In this document: one piece after another, positions 1 through 12,641 of the stretch
Numbering within the stretch: position 1 is the first letter of the stretch
Layout of the letters: each line of letters begins with the position of its first letter
Assembly (NCBI GenBank): GCA_000499405.2
Contig: HG738140.1
Location: forward strand, 496,001 to 560,000
Source: Onchocerca volvulus
Lineage: Eukaryota; Nematoda; Chromadorea; Rhabditida; Onchocercidae
Reading direction: 5' to 3'
DNA: 64,000 nt
The notes under the pieces: generated by a model
Databases searched by the model: none
What the model was told of the DNA's origin: nothing
Seen by the model: the letters and a program-made list of their open reading frames with translations, nothing else
Translations under genes and position numbers: made by a program

Positions 1-1074
1 CACATCGATATCCTTGTCGTCCAAGACCCCAAATATAATCATTGCAAAAAAAGCACTGTACTCTTCGATTGAGCCTCTTCGCTTGAAATCGATGTCCATT
101 AACGTGATAAAATTTCTTCCAACGACGCGCTCCTCTCCGATATACTGTTTCTGTATTATTACGTCATTTTTTTATGCTTCTATTATGCTAATTTAAAAAA
201 TATTATAATAATTTTTCTAATATTTTAATTAAACTTATTGATGAAGGAAATTACTGAGTTATAAATTAAACGAGCTAAACGAAAAAAGCAAAAAAATTTT
301 GACATACTATCTTCTCCATAACAAGGAAGACCAGGCAAAGGAGGAATGCCAAGGAAAACATGCACATTAAGTTCTGCTTCGCCATTCGAATGCAACAAAC
401 GTATCGCTTCGTCTAACTCACGCTGAGATGATATCGTACATGGATCACCTGGATGTGCCAGTTCATCGAAACAACACAATAATCCTACTTATTTTAAGAA
501 ACCAACAACGTAAAAAACTTTGACCACAAATATGAGATCATCAGCACAAACCTTCTTCATCAATCCATTTGACAGTAATCGGCTGATTATAAGCCTGTTT
601 ACAAGCTTCTCGCAAATTGTTCAAAAATGTTTCCATCCGCAATGGAATTTTTGCATACAAAACCAACACCTTGAAAATAAAAATTTGATACGTAATAACA
701 GTAATATTAAAAAAAAAAAAAAAAAAGATATACTACAATTATTACATAAATATCTAATAATCACTCAGTATAGTAATTGCACGTTGGATATGACAAAGTG
801 GACTTCCCGAAAGAAATTCACAATGCCTGTAAAAGCTATCGGTAACTATACTCAATCATTTTTAAAATGAATAAGTAAATATCATACATCCAACAAAAAA
901 GCATAAATCTGATAAATGACAACTCGCTGAGAAAAATTATGTTTGCAAGCAATTCGGAACTTTCGTAAATGTCAAATTTTTTACAAAAAGAAAAACTCAT
1001 ACTTGTCCTTGAAAACGTGTTTTCAACTTTACATCCTCCGATGACGATATACTGTCTTCATTAGTAACATACAT
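1..1074 (-). CDS. pkc-3: Atypical protein kinase C (PKC iota/zeta, PKC-3 type), N-terminal part; gene continues past the left edge
   Basis: Four exons on the minus strand: 1074-1003, 669-552, 448-308 and 144-1 (partial). Splice phases join without a break. Exon 1 codes for 24 residues beginning [14 protein letters not shown]. The next two exons form the PB1 domain, including the OPCA-type acidic stretch [13 protein letters not shown] followed by [18 protein letters not shown], which is the signature of atypical PKC. The fourth exon begins the C1 zinc finger: [24 protein letters not shown], then paired cysteines in [19 protein letters not shown]. For exon 4, the acceptor at 145 (AAACAG) gives the correct frame. 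The kinase domain lies outside the window. In animals this kinase binds PAR-6 through PB1 and sets cell polarity in embryos and epithelia. Pseudosubstrate sequence and kinase residues cannot be checked here. The ATG at 1074 is the first in frame; another at 1070-1068 is not in this frame. Identification is firm, the exact 5' end less so. Confidence 0.9.
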
Positions 1075-3987
1075 AATTTTTGTTGATTACTACTAACTAA
1101 AATAATGATTACTATTATAGATTAAACAGCAGTTACCAGTATGATTTTCACTAGCACAATGCAATTGTTCAAATCCTTATCACTCAAAAAAATGGATTAG
1201 TACAATTCAACAATCACTGTCCATTCATGCACAATCTCGTCTTCAATCATTATTCACAAAAACTAATACGAATATCTCTAGAATTGCAAAAATTACATAT
1301 ATTTTAAGATATTATCGAATTTTAGTACAAAGATGATGAACCCAAAACTGGTGCAAGTGATATTAATTTCTTAAGAGAAAGAAACCGAATTCGTTTACGA
1401 AATGTTCGCGTGATCGAAAATGAACGATGTGATACGGAAGTAGATCAACAGACAGAATTCATCACTGCCTTTCTTATAAAAATAGTGTAACTGTTTCTCC
1501 TACTTGACAAACATGCAAAAATCTGAAATGAATTAGTTCGAATAAAATCAACAAATAAACGCAACCACTGTTAATACTATCATTACGATGACAATAGTAG
1601 TAATAATGAAAATAAATAACATCATAAGCAATTTAAATCAAAAATTTTCATTAAATTTATAAAGTAGATTCCGTACACAGAATAATAAGACATTTCAGAT
1701 ATGATTTGGTGTCGCTTTAATGAATGCTGTTTATAATATTAGATATCGAATTTCAGATGCAATTTATTCTTTCAATAAAAACTACATAGATGTAGTATTT
1801 TGGAGATTGTAATATCTTGAAATATTATTTGTCACGAAAAAATGAAAATCCCAAACAAAATCATGACAAAGATGTTAGATAATATCAAAGTACTGTGAAA
1901 CATATTCTAACAAATTTCTAAATAAGCCTAGAAAAATATGAACTAACCACTTCCAGGTGAATAATATGAAGCAAACTGCGGAAGTACGAGAAAAGGAAGC
2001 TATGCTATTAGAACCAAAAGTATTCGCAAATAAAAAATCGTAGAAGCTATCATATTTGGCCGATAACTATTTTAATATCAAAGGATACAACTGAACAAAA
2101 TAAAAACAAAAAATAAAAAATTAAAACAAATTGAACAGTATTCAAAAGAGAAGCTCCCAAGTATTGGAATTCACAATTTTATAATATAGTAACAAAAAGA
2201 CATTCAAAAATGCTGAATATTTGCTCTAAAAAATGTAAGGATATCAACTAAGTCAAAGTGATTTAAGGAAAAAAGAGAGTAAAATATGCATTAGCATTAA
2301 AACAGTGTCATAATTAAAACTGTGAAGTTAATGAGCTTGTTAAATGAGACAATAAGATTAAAGAGAAAATAACGTTTTAATGGTAACAGAAAATCAACTT
2401 CCTAAGCAATACAAATCAGGTAAATCTGTTTCATTCAACGGCATAAGCCAATCTGTGATATGTAAGGAATTCTTTCAAAAAGTATTTATTGGAGTAAAAT
2501 TTTATACGAAGCAAAGAGTTTAAAACAAACTTCTCGGATTAGATATCTATTCCAGTGAGCATCAAATAAATTTAATTAGACTAGATGACGATCACAACAA
2601 GTGTACTAAATAGCTTTATTCAGAGTGTATATCAATTTCTGTAGACATGGATCATGGATTTACTTGTAATATCGCATTAAACTTATTTTCAATCTAAATA
2701 TGCCTTTATCTGAAATGCCTCAGCCAGCATACCTTATAATATTAGCATTCCATCATGTCAACAAAATTTCTGTATTGATACTGATAAATGAATCGAAGTT
2801 GTACACAAAAAAGTGTTATCAAGTCACTCCAGACATATTCATCTTGTTTTTCGGTATTGGAAATTGAACAATAATCTCTCGAAAAAATTTGACCTGAAAT
2901 GTCCGCTAATTCCTAATTCAAGAATTTATGCCAGCTAGTATTTTTTAATGGCAATTATTTTTATGATATATCGAGCATAATGGATCTGTGTACGTCAAAA
3001 TAGGTGATGCAATGATTGATTAGCGAAGCATATAAACTTTCTCATTTTAAATCACGTGTGATGCGTGATCATATTAACTGAATGTATAAACTAACGACTA
3101 TCTCGTGAAAAAATTAAACAAAAAAGTGACGTACGTAACGCCCACAAAGAACACGCACCCACCCATTACCGCTCGACGGTATTCTCAGCTGATCAATTCA
3201 GTATCGAGCTCGCAAGGTGTTATGAAAATTCTCATCCCACCTCCATTTTTTTTAAACAGTTAAGAAATCTGTTTACTGAACTTCATAAGAGCAAATAAGC
3301 AACGGATCGCTAAATATTGCCACACAGTTCTTCCAAATCTTCTAATTGCAATCTTCGACGTAACATTCATCATTACAGTATGCATCATTAGACTGTACCA
3401 CTGTAACCCTGCCGTTAGTTTCAGAAATACTTGAATAGTAAGACATCTTGTTCAGAGTGAAAGAATCAATGACCGATACTCCGAAACCTCAAATCTTCCC
3501 CGCCAAATAAATGAACAACAAGAAATATGCATGTCGCATGATGCTACTGCCGTATTTGTGTACGACCAACACGACTTTCTTCAATTTCAAGTAAGCTTGT
3601 TAATCATTATGCCGCAATAAACAGATCATTTAAGCAAAAAAACTTCTGTCAAAATTGACTGTTATGTGATCTGTCCATTGTAGGACGCAGCTTTAATCTG
3701 CTGTACAACTGTTTATCTTTTGCAAAAACAAGTCGATAAAATCAAAAGTTTTACTCAACAAAAAGGAAATAGTAAAGAAAAAATTAAGAGGAAAAGAAAG
3801 AAAGAAAAAGAGATTTCTGTATACATAAGTATTAATATAAAATTTCTGTAGTAACTCAGTGTGATATCGACGAGCAAGATTGGTATTTGAAGTACAATAA
3901 GATAAGATATATCGTTTTCACAGTGACATTCAACAAGTATTTATTCGAAAATTCATTGAGGAGTTCGACATCATACAATGATCGTTT
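1075..3987. other. Intergenic: upstream flank of pkc-3 and downstream flank of peroxiredoxin copy 1
   Basis: No coding region could be supported. AT-rich throughout, except a GC-richer patch at about 3125-3235 containing GACGTACGTAACGCCCAC and several CACCCACCCA-type runs, which may be a promoter or an unrecognised 5' UTR exon of the leftward gene. The right end, from about 3590, is the 3' flank of peroxiredoxin copy 1 and is recognisably similar to the 3' flank of copy 2 (about 6720-7110). Confidence 0.5.
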
Positions 3988-5265
3988 TCATTGTTTCTCG
4001 AAAAACGCTTTGCTTTCTTTTACTCCAGGCTTAATCGTATCAGATCCTGGTTGCCAATTGGCTGGACATACCTTAAATTGTTTCCAATAAGGTGGTTTAC
4101 ATAAGGAAAAAACAAAATTATGATTGCTGAAAAATAAAATTACAATAAATCGCATCAATGACAAATGCCTTGACTGATAAGATCATTCCATATAAAAAAA
4201 TCCGCAATACAAATATAAACTATTAGTCATATCTCCCGTAAGCTGTAAATTATTCGATTAGACATATCATCAAGACGTGAACAAGTTCAACCGATCATTA
4301 GCAATCACTTGTTCGACATTTTTAATCAAATCGTTACACTTCCTAAATAACAAAAACTTACTTCACCGTGCTTGTCGACAAACTGAAAAGCTTGAATCAG
4401 GCGTAAAGTCTCGTCTACAGAACGACCAACTGGAAGATCATTGACTGTAATCTGCCGCAAAATCCCTTCCGGATCAATGATAAATAATCCACTGAAACAT
4501 GTTCATTTGACTAGTGTTACTTATTAGCCAGATGGCATAATTTTCAATCATTAATTTCAGTAAACTATGACAATCTGATTTCAACCATTTCAATCATAAC
4601 ACAACAAAGAAGAGAAAGTATTCGCAAGAACTGAAGAACAATAACTCTAAAAAAGTCATGAAGTTGATGCCACATATTTTCAAATCGCTCGCTGCCTTCG
4701 ATGGCTTCACATCTTACTCATATCAAAGAATACGTACCGATAAGCAATTCCTTCATCTTCCTTGAGCACACCATATGCCTTGCTGATTGCATGATTGGTA
4801 TCAGCAAGAATTGGTATATTCATCTGACCAAGTCCACCCATTTTTCGGTCGGTATTTACCCATGCAAGATGCGAGAAATGCGAGTCAGTTGAACACGCCA
4901 TAACAGCTACATCTAATTTTTTGAATTCCGAAATACGATCAGAAAACGCAATTATCTCCGTTGGGCAAACGAAAGTGCTAAAAAATGATGAATATGCGAT
5001 GAAATTTATCCACCTTTTTGCTTCTCTTGGAAATATGATAAAAATATTTTTGAGAAATGACCGCACATCTGATACGACACTCATTTCCGACTATGATTAA
5101 ATAAAAGAATGAAACATACAAGTCGAGTGGATAGAAGAAGAGGACCACATATTTCCCTTTAAACTGATTAAGTGAAATTTCCTTGAAATCGCCATTCACA
5201 ACCGCTGTTGTCTTGAAGTTAGGAGCTGGTTGTCCAATGAATGCTTTGCTTCCAGCAAGTGTCAT
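3988..5265 (-). CDS. 2-Cys peroxiredoxin (thioredoxin peroxidase), tandem copy 1
   Basis: Four exons (5265-5120, 4977-4738, 4491-4362, 4071-3988) join in frame to 600 nt, giving 199 residues, the usual size of typical 2-Cys peroxiredoxins. The protein reduces hydrogen peroxide and organic peroxides using thioredoxin. The peroxidatic cysteine is C53 in FTFVCPTE and the resolving cysteine is C174 in the VCPANW motif. The GGLG motif (residues 96-99) is present, but the C-terminal YF motif reads FF (ESKAFFEKQ), unlike copy 2. No signal peptide, so cytosolic. The ATG sits six bases after TTTCAG (5272), a good spliced-leader acceptor. Filarial worms secrete or express abundant homologues, which supports the organism call. 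From intron 3 to past the start codon it is almost identical to copy 2, whereas exons 3-4 differ at several residues. Confidence 0.93.
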
Positions 5266-5426
5266 TTCTCTCTGAAATTCATTTAGGTGAATATAATACC
5301 TTTCACATAAAGTACGATGGACGTAATTCCTTCATCGACTCATTCGTCTGCAATTATTAATACCAAATAAGTACATATTTTTCGAGAATGTCAAAGAGAG
5401 CAAAGTAAACTTCACGATAACAATCA
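4561..5426. repeat. Near-identical duplicated block, copy 1 (partner 7672-8537)
   Basis: About 866 bp at constant offset 3111 from the partner block. By eye I find a single mismatch inside it (C at 5021, T at 8132, within intron 1). It covers part of intron 3, exons 2 and 1, intron 1 and the proximal promoter. Outside it the two peroxiredoxin loci are still alignable but clearly diverged. This patchy identity suggests recent gene conversion over an older tandem duplication. Confidence 0.85.
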
Positions 5427-7111
5427 TAGAAACACGAAGATTATCTTTGACAACGACGATGGTAACTATGGGCAGGATAGGAAGAAGATTAAGCAATATT
5501 GCATATTTCAATACATTAAGTAGTCTAGTATTCTGCTACTTTCAATTTATTTCCTTTATCGAATAAATTCGCGACTTCCCCAAATATCGAAATCACTAGG
5601 TAAAAGAGGCTATTCTCAGTGATGTACGAGACAAATAACAAATTCTATTTCAAAACATTAGCACAGAATGTATCCTGTGCTGCTAACACATAATAAAGCA
5701 TAGGGAAGCAAAGCAGAAATGACAATAATTCAAAAGTAAATTATGAAAAGAGTCACTGAATTACTTATGAAAGCTATAGAATGATATGAAACTTACCTTA
5801 TCGAAATTCCGAAATAAACGGAATATGATTGCGATGAAAAATGACGTCCACGGCACCGATTATCTTAGAATTACCAATGAAATTCCAACCAATGAAATTC
5901 CAGAAAGCTCTCAATCCAACATATAAGGTTGATAAACGAGCATAAATCGATATGAATATCAGCAGGAAGAGAGGAAAAAAGAGAGAGTGAAGAAGAGGTA
6001 AGAGGAAGTAGAAAGATAAGAAAATACAACGGGTTCCCTACGACAGTACAGGCGACGTAAGTGTTCATGCATGCTAGCCAAACTCGTAATTGTCATCATT
6101 TTGAAGTCAAAAAGTTGAAGGAATTTATTCTTTGGTATAAAGAAGTCAGATTGCAAAGAAGGAAAGAAAGACGAGGGAAAATGCTGGATGATAGAAAGGA
6201 TGGAGGAAACTTGAAATGGTAAAATTCGGTGGTGAAGGATTCTTCGCTCTTATTATCGCATCAATTTACTACTTCGCAAACAATTATCTTTAAATGCACC
6301 ATGACGAAGGCAATGCTCACACTTCACCGAGCACTCCACTCAGCCACGGATGGAAGACAGACATTTGCATTGCATTGCAAAAATTATCGATTGATATGAT
6401 TTGTCCCGCCAAAACAAAATATTCAAATTATGTCTCCTGTTAAATTACTAATGAGTAAAGGAAGAATGCATTCGCAGCGTGAAACTTTTCAAACAAACAA
6501 GCAACAGGTATTACACTGCATAGGAAGTGTGTTTGATGTAAAAGGCGAAATAATGTAAACAACGTGTGACAAGCATGCATTTCACAGCAGAACTACACAA
6601 TTTGAAGTGAACCGGTCGTCTGAGCGGTGCACTTAAAATGCACTGCATTTGCTTTGCCATCATTGAGTTTTGTCAACAAAACAAGAAGTATAGCTACTTC
6701 TCCGTACGTTTCTCATTAACTCGAAATGATTCTGTTAATCATTATGTCGAAATCGACTATGTTCAAATAAAACTCTTTAGAAATTGATTGTCACATGTCT
6801 TGGACATAGATTGAAAGTGTTTTAAAGTCATCTTTTTCCATTGTAAGGAATTATCCCAGTAAGATAAAATCACGAACAGACTGATATGTCAAAAAGCTCT
6901 TTTTTATTATTCAAGTTCTGCTTGATAAAAAAGTAGAAGAGAGAGAAAAGTATCAACACGAAATTTCTATAAAAATCAACATGTAATATTAGCAATTAAA
7001 TTTGATATTCCAGAGCACAGCAAAGTAAGATAAGTTGTTTTTACCAATGCTACTCAACAAGCATCCATTCAAAGAATCATTGAATAGTTCGACATCGAAC
7101 AACGATCCTTT
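5266..7111. other. Spacer between the two peroxiredoxin genes
   Basis: Holds the promoter side of copy 1 and the 3' flank of copy 2. The first ~160 bp continue the near-identical duplicated block and then diverge from about 5446, although scattered similarity to 8561-8670 persists (GAATAAATTCGCGACTT near 5560 and 8640). About 6640-7110 resembles 3540-3985, showing that the duplicated unit was about 3.1 kb and included the 3' flank. Two short overlapping minus-strand ORFs at 5871-6156 have no recognisable similarity and were not accepted. Confidence 0.55.
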
Positions 7112-8376
7112 TCAATGCTTTCCGAAATATTCTTTGCTTTCTTTCACTTCAGGCTTAATCGTTTCAGATCCTGGTTGCCAGTTGGCCGGACATACCTTAA
7201 AACGTTTCCAATCAGCTAAGTTTAAATCTTTAAATGCTGGTCTATATAAGGAAGAAACAAAATATGACTGCTGATAAATAAAATTAGACGCATTACAATT
7301 GCATTAGTGACAAAGGCCTTGACTGATAAGATCATTCCACATAAAAAAATTCGCAATATAACTCATATAAATTATCAGTCATTTTCCCATAAGTAGCAAA
7401 TTATTTAATTAGACACGTAATCAAGATGTGAAGAAGTTCAACCGATTATCAGCAATCACTTGCTCGACATTATTAATCAAATCGTTAGACTTCCTTAACA
7501 ACAAAAAACTTACTTCACCATGATTATCGACAAACTGAAAAGCTTGAACCAGACGTAAAGTTTCGTCTACGGAACGACCAACTGGAAGATCATTGACTGT
7601 GATCTGCCGCAAAATCCCTTTTGAATCAATGATGAATAATCCACTGAAATAAGTTCAAACATTGTTTTCAATAAACTATGACAATCTGATTTCAACCATT
7701 TCAATCATAACACAACAAAGAAGAGAAAGTATTCGCAAGAACTGAAGAACAATAACTCTAAAAAAGTCATGAAGTTGATGCCACATATTTTCAAATCGCT
7801 CGCTGCCTTCGATGGCTTCACATCTTACTCATATCAAAGAATACGTACCGATAAGCAATTCCTTCATCTTCCTTGAGCACACCATATGCCTTGCTGATTG
7901 CATGATTGGTATCAGCAAGAATTGGTATATTCATCTGACCAAGTCCACCCATTTTTCGGTCGGTATTTACCCATGCAAGATGCGAGAAATGCGAGTCAGT
8001 TGAACACGCCATAACAGCTACATCTAATTTTTTGAATTCCGAAATACGATCAGAAAACGCAATTATCTCCGTTGGGCAAACGAAAGTGCTAAAAAATGAT
8101 GAATATGCGATGAAATTTATCCACCTTTTTGTTTCTCTTGGAAATATGATAAAAATATTTTTGAGAAATGACCGCACATCTGATACGACACTCATTTCCG
8201 ACTATGATTAAATAAAAGAATGAAACATACAAGTCGAGTGGATAGAAGAAGAGGACCACATATTTCCCTTTAAACTGATTAAGTGAAATTTCCTTGAAAT
8301 CGCCATTCACAACCGCTGTTGTCTTGAAGTTAGGAGCTGGTTGTCCAATGAATGCTTTGCTTCCAGCAAGTGTCAT
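7112..8376 (-). CDS. 2-Cys peroxiredoxin (thioredoxin peroxidase), tandem copy 2
   Basis: Four exons (8376-8231, 8088-7849, 7643-7514, 7195-7112) with the same lengths and phases as copy 1 (146, 240, 130 and 84 nt) give 199 residues. Peroxidatic C53, resolving C174 and the GGLG motif are conserved. The C-terminus reads ESKEYFGKH, so unlike copy 1 the YF motif is intact. GGLG plus YF is the pairing linked in the family to easy overoxidation of the peroxidatic cysteine. Exon 3 carries IIDSKG where copy 1 has IIDPEG, and FVDNHGE where copy 1 has FVDKHGE. Exons 1-2 encode the same amino acids in both copies. The start context, with TTTCAG just before AGAGAAATG, is the same as copy 1 and suggests trans-splicing. 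Both copies lack visible damage, so both are probably functional. Confidence 0.93.
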
Positions 8377-8537
8377 TTCTCTCTGAAATTCATTTAGGTG
8401 AATATAATACCTTTCACATAAAGTACGATGGACGTAATTCCTTCATCGACTCATTCGTCTGCAATTATTAATACCAAATAAGTACATATTTTTCGAGAAT
8501 GTCAAAGAGAGCAAAGTAAACTTCACGATAACAATCA
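7672..8537. repeat. Near-identical duplicated block, copy 2 (partner 4561-5426)
   Basis: Partner of the block at 4561-5426, same orientation, offset 3111. Left edge is sharp within intron 3 at TAAACTATGACAATCTG; right edge lies in the 5' flank where CATAGAAACACG (copy 1) becomes CACAGAAATACG (copy 2) and then diverges. Confidence 0.85.
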
Positions 8538-11500
8538 CAGAAATACGAAGATTATCTCCGGCAACATTGAACTCTGTTGCATATTTCAATACAATAAATG
8601 ACCACATATTCACTGCCACTATTGATTTATTTCCTTTACCGAATAAATTCGCGACTTTCTCAAATACCAGGAGAATGCACTATAGTATGGGAAGCATGCA
8701 CATTGATATCATCACAGCACGTCATTTGAGGTATACTTGAACGTTACATGTTCACCGAGAACGCTCTTGTCTTGTCGCAAGTAAACAAGAAGCGAAACCT
8801 GAGATTTCAACTTAACCACACTTTACTTCCGTATGGTCGCATCAACTGGTGGATAACGTACGTCGATTCTGATCTGACGTAACTTCTCCAGTCATTTTCA
8901 CATTTGGCAGCAATTTGAACAACGAAAATGTACATGAAACGAATGTCATGCCACTCCGTCCTTCCATGCAGTGTGGTAATGGGAAGTTTTGGATGGGAGA
9001 AATTGGCAAAAAATGAAGTAATCAGTGCTATCACAAACATTGAAAGTGCGGCAGATCGAGAGTAAAAAGATATTTTATAGGGAATGGGTGGCTCACAATC
9101 ACGTCACAGCAACACGTTCCGTTCGGAAGAAATTTCAATGAATGCTTCACGAGGAGAACAGGTTACAATAATTATCACAAGAACATGATAAGATGACATT
9201 TCGAAAGAGAGGGAAAGAGAAAAAAAGAAAGAGGTAAATGAAGCAATAATTTCACCATACAATGACATTATTTCCATTTACGAAGAAAACAACAAAGATG
9301 TGATTCATACGATTTTGAGAATGAAATACTGAACTTCTTCTTTCTTTCTTTCCCCTCTCCTCTTCCCCATCTCTCTTTCTTCTTATTTCGAAATACGAAC
9401 AATTTTAAATCTTAGATGTAATCACTTCTTTAAGTGTAATTTTTCTAAAATTCATTGTAAATAAAGCGGCAATACTGGCAGTAATAACATTATGTCGTTA
9501 TTTCTGATAGTTGACATCATATGTTGGTCATGTCGATTAAGTAAGTTAATTAACACATTTTTGAATTTCTTAACCTTACATACTAGTTTAACAAAATTTA
9601 ACGGTAAATTAAAATACGTCAAGCTGTCTAAAAATAAAATTATCGCTAGGGGAATTTTTCAAAACTCTCTAGAAATATCAGGAAAAATAATCACTCGAAG
9701 TTACATGTTACTGTTAGAAACAAAACACCATTATTTTTATTTATCAGCTAAATTTCACATCAAGTATTGAAATGCCACAGTATCTAAAATATCGCATTGA
9801 TAAATTTGATAAAGTATTATCTAAAATATAAGAAGACAATGTTCTGTACAAGTTGCACATTATTCATGTAATTACAACGATCAATATTCTCTTATGATGG
9901 ATTAACTCCTATGGCCTTCCCGAAAGATATCAATGATACCTTTCCAGTACACAAATCAATTTAACACTGTTGATAATTTTTGTAATTAATGATAGCAAAG
10001 TATATTGTTTGAATTGCTCTGCGACAGCAGTTTTGGATAGCTAAGTTGTTGAATGTTTAATTTGATAGAATTCTGATTATTTGAACATTCCTATGACAAA
10101 TGTTCATGATATATCGATATACCATTGCAGTCAGACTTTATTTAAGTGAAAAAACAGCACTATTATAGTTTATGGTGGACAGTAATAATGCGAAAATATG
10201 ATTCTATGTATCTTATTATTCGAATGAATTAGAAAAATGGTAATCAATTCTGGATAATATATCCATTAATTCCCTTCCAGAGTTATTCTTTCAGTAATTT
10301 GATTTCTTTATGCCTGATATGTTACTCGATATAGGTCTATTAAAGTTAATGTTGTCGATGACTTTATATGGAATGATGTGAAAAGAAATGATTGAATTAG
10401 TAATTTGTTTTTTACTTTTGCACTTTGTGGAGCAGTAAATGAATTTCGAAAAGTGAACGAGAAATTTTCAAGAGAGAAATTCAAGTTATTAAGTTCAATG
10501 ATATTTCTAGTTTGGGTGAAATTGTCACTTTGATTTTATAAATTTCTCTCAACATTCTGCAGTTATGCTGCATATCCAAATGTTACGTTTGCGAATATAA
10601 ATGATTCATTGGTATGATAAAGATGACGTTCAGATCAATACGATCTACGTGATATTGTATCATATCACATTTCGATTCTTATGTTGATATCGATATAAAT
10701 AATGGCTTGTTTAAAATGACGTCATTTCACAATCAATTGAAATTCTTTTGTTTTGCTTCCTAGTAACGAATTCTGTTGTTGCACACTTATGACACTTATA
10801 TCTAGGCATTTAATCGAAAAGAATTCGTAAAATTTCAAATTGTAAGATTTCATAATCAATTGAAATTTATAGAATCACCCATATTGGTATCAACAACATT
10901 ACATAATATCGAATTTTATTTTAAGCAAAAATATTAAATTGAATCAAAAATTTAAGTGGAGAATGAATTCCGAATCACAGTGGCGATCAAATTTTTGGTA
11001 CTAACATCCGGAAAATAAGTGTAAAAACTCGAATAAATAAGAAAACTATTCAACAGTTTTACTGTACGAATTAAATAGTAAGAATCTGAATCATATAAGT
11101 TTGCAATTTATGCAATAAAATAAGTAATATAGCAGCACAAAAACTGAGTCCCTTCTGTAATTGTACAGAGTAGCCTTTCATGAAGCCTTTGTGAGTTATA
11201 CGAATCTAATTCATTCATTACTGGGAGTAAGAAAACTTCTCATTAATTATTGCACAACAGCACATTAAAAATGGGATTCACTTAAACTTAATAAGTCAAA
11301 CTACTTAATCAATCAAAAGATAATCAATCCTGCTAATAAATTATCCTGAAGTTCAGCAAGAAAAAAAGTAATAGACATACATATTTACATGAAAATTACA
11401 TATCTCAGCAACTTTTATATCCTATTTTCATTTCAAAAGTCAAGCAATGAGACAACAACTAATTCCTCTTTAATTTTCGCTCCAATTTCAAAAGCTTTGA

Positions 11501-11876
11501 GGCTGTAAGTATTCCAAAACCTCAATTCCTGAAAAAGATGTTCTTGTTTCGGTGGGCCGTGGAATGTGACCAGTTTAACCGTGCTAAATGTATATACATG
11601 GGATTTTGTGCATTAAATCTTTGTAAAAGTTCACAACACCAATTCAAACCATATCATTAAATTTATTGCAGAGCAGACTTTGGATGACTATCTATTTTCA
11701 GCTGTTACCTTTTTATGTTAACATATTCTGTAGAATTTTTAAAAAGTTAGAGCATAAAGCCTGTTTTCAAGACACTGCAAATTTTCGGAAATATTTACAT
11801 CCTTTATAATATAAATAGCCAAGTAACAAACAAAAAAAATCTTGTTAACCTATTAAACATGGTGATATTTTCCACA
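8377..11876. other. Intergenic: upstream flank of peroxiredoxin copy 2 and downstream flank of ALG2
   Basis: No gene could be supported. A 77-codon minus-strand ORF at 8807-9040 is open and less AT-rich than its surroundings but has no recognised similarity. A pyrimidine-rich tract lies at 9336-9385. A stretch at 11378-11465 resembles the region just upstream of the ALG2 start codon (see 14515-14600). The rest is unremarkable AT-rich sequence. Confidence 0.45.
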
Positions 11877-12603
11877 CTATCTGTGAGCATTGAATACAAC
11901 TTTACACATCAAACTTTCCAGCTGTATAACAAAACTATCCATTGCAAAAACAGATTCAACTCTTTTACGACCAGCATCACCCATAGCCGCAGCTTTACGC
12001 TTATCTTTAATAAGTTCTGCCATCTTTTCTGCAAATGAATTCGGATCTCCCTTTACCAGAAATCCGGTTTCTTCATTAATAATAGTTTCACGCGGTCCAC
12101 CACTATTTGGTGCAATCACACAACATTTCATATACATCGCTTCCACGGGTACTATGCCAAAATGTTCATTACTTGGCGTATACAGCACTGCTATCGCACG
12201 CCTCAGTAATTCGAGCTTCTCTTCGTCGGCTAAAATAATATTTTGAATGATTGTAATTAAAACAGCAAATAATCAGACTTTTAATAGAAGAAACAAAAGA
12301 AGATTGAATTTTATATTTTTCTTCCAAGAAACCAAATCGCTAACAACATACTTGGTGACTTCAGAAATACGTATTGCTCTCTGGGTAAACCCAATGCAAT
12401 TGCATTTTTCTGTAATTCGATGAAATGAACAATATTTTCGCGATTCATGGTATCATAACCACCAGCAATAACAAGAAAACAGTACCGATAATCATCTTCT
12501 GGAATCTTTTCCTTAAGTAAACCTAAAAAAGACAGCAGAATTACAATTATCAAATTCATTGAAGCATATGAATTTCACTCACTATTTTAATTAACTCATC
12601 TCC

Positions 12604-12641
<38 letters not shown>

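Noticed and set aside
8807..9040. 77-codon minus-strand ORF, less AT-rich than its surroundings
   Set aside because: No similarity, no splice-leader acceptor seen next to its ATG, and it lies in the peroxiredoxin upstream flank.
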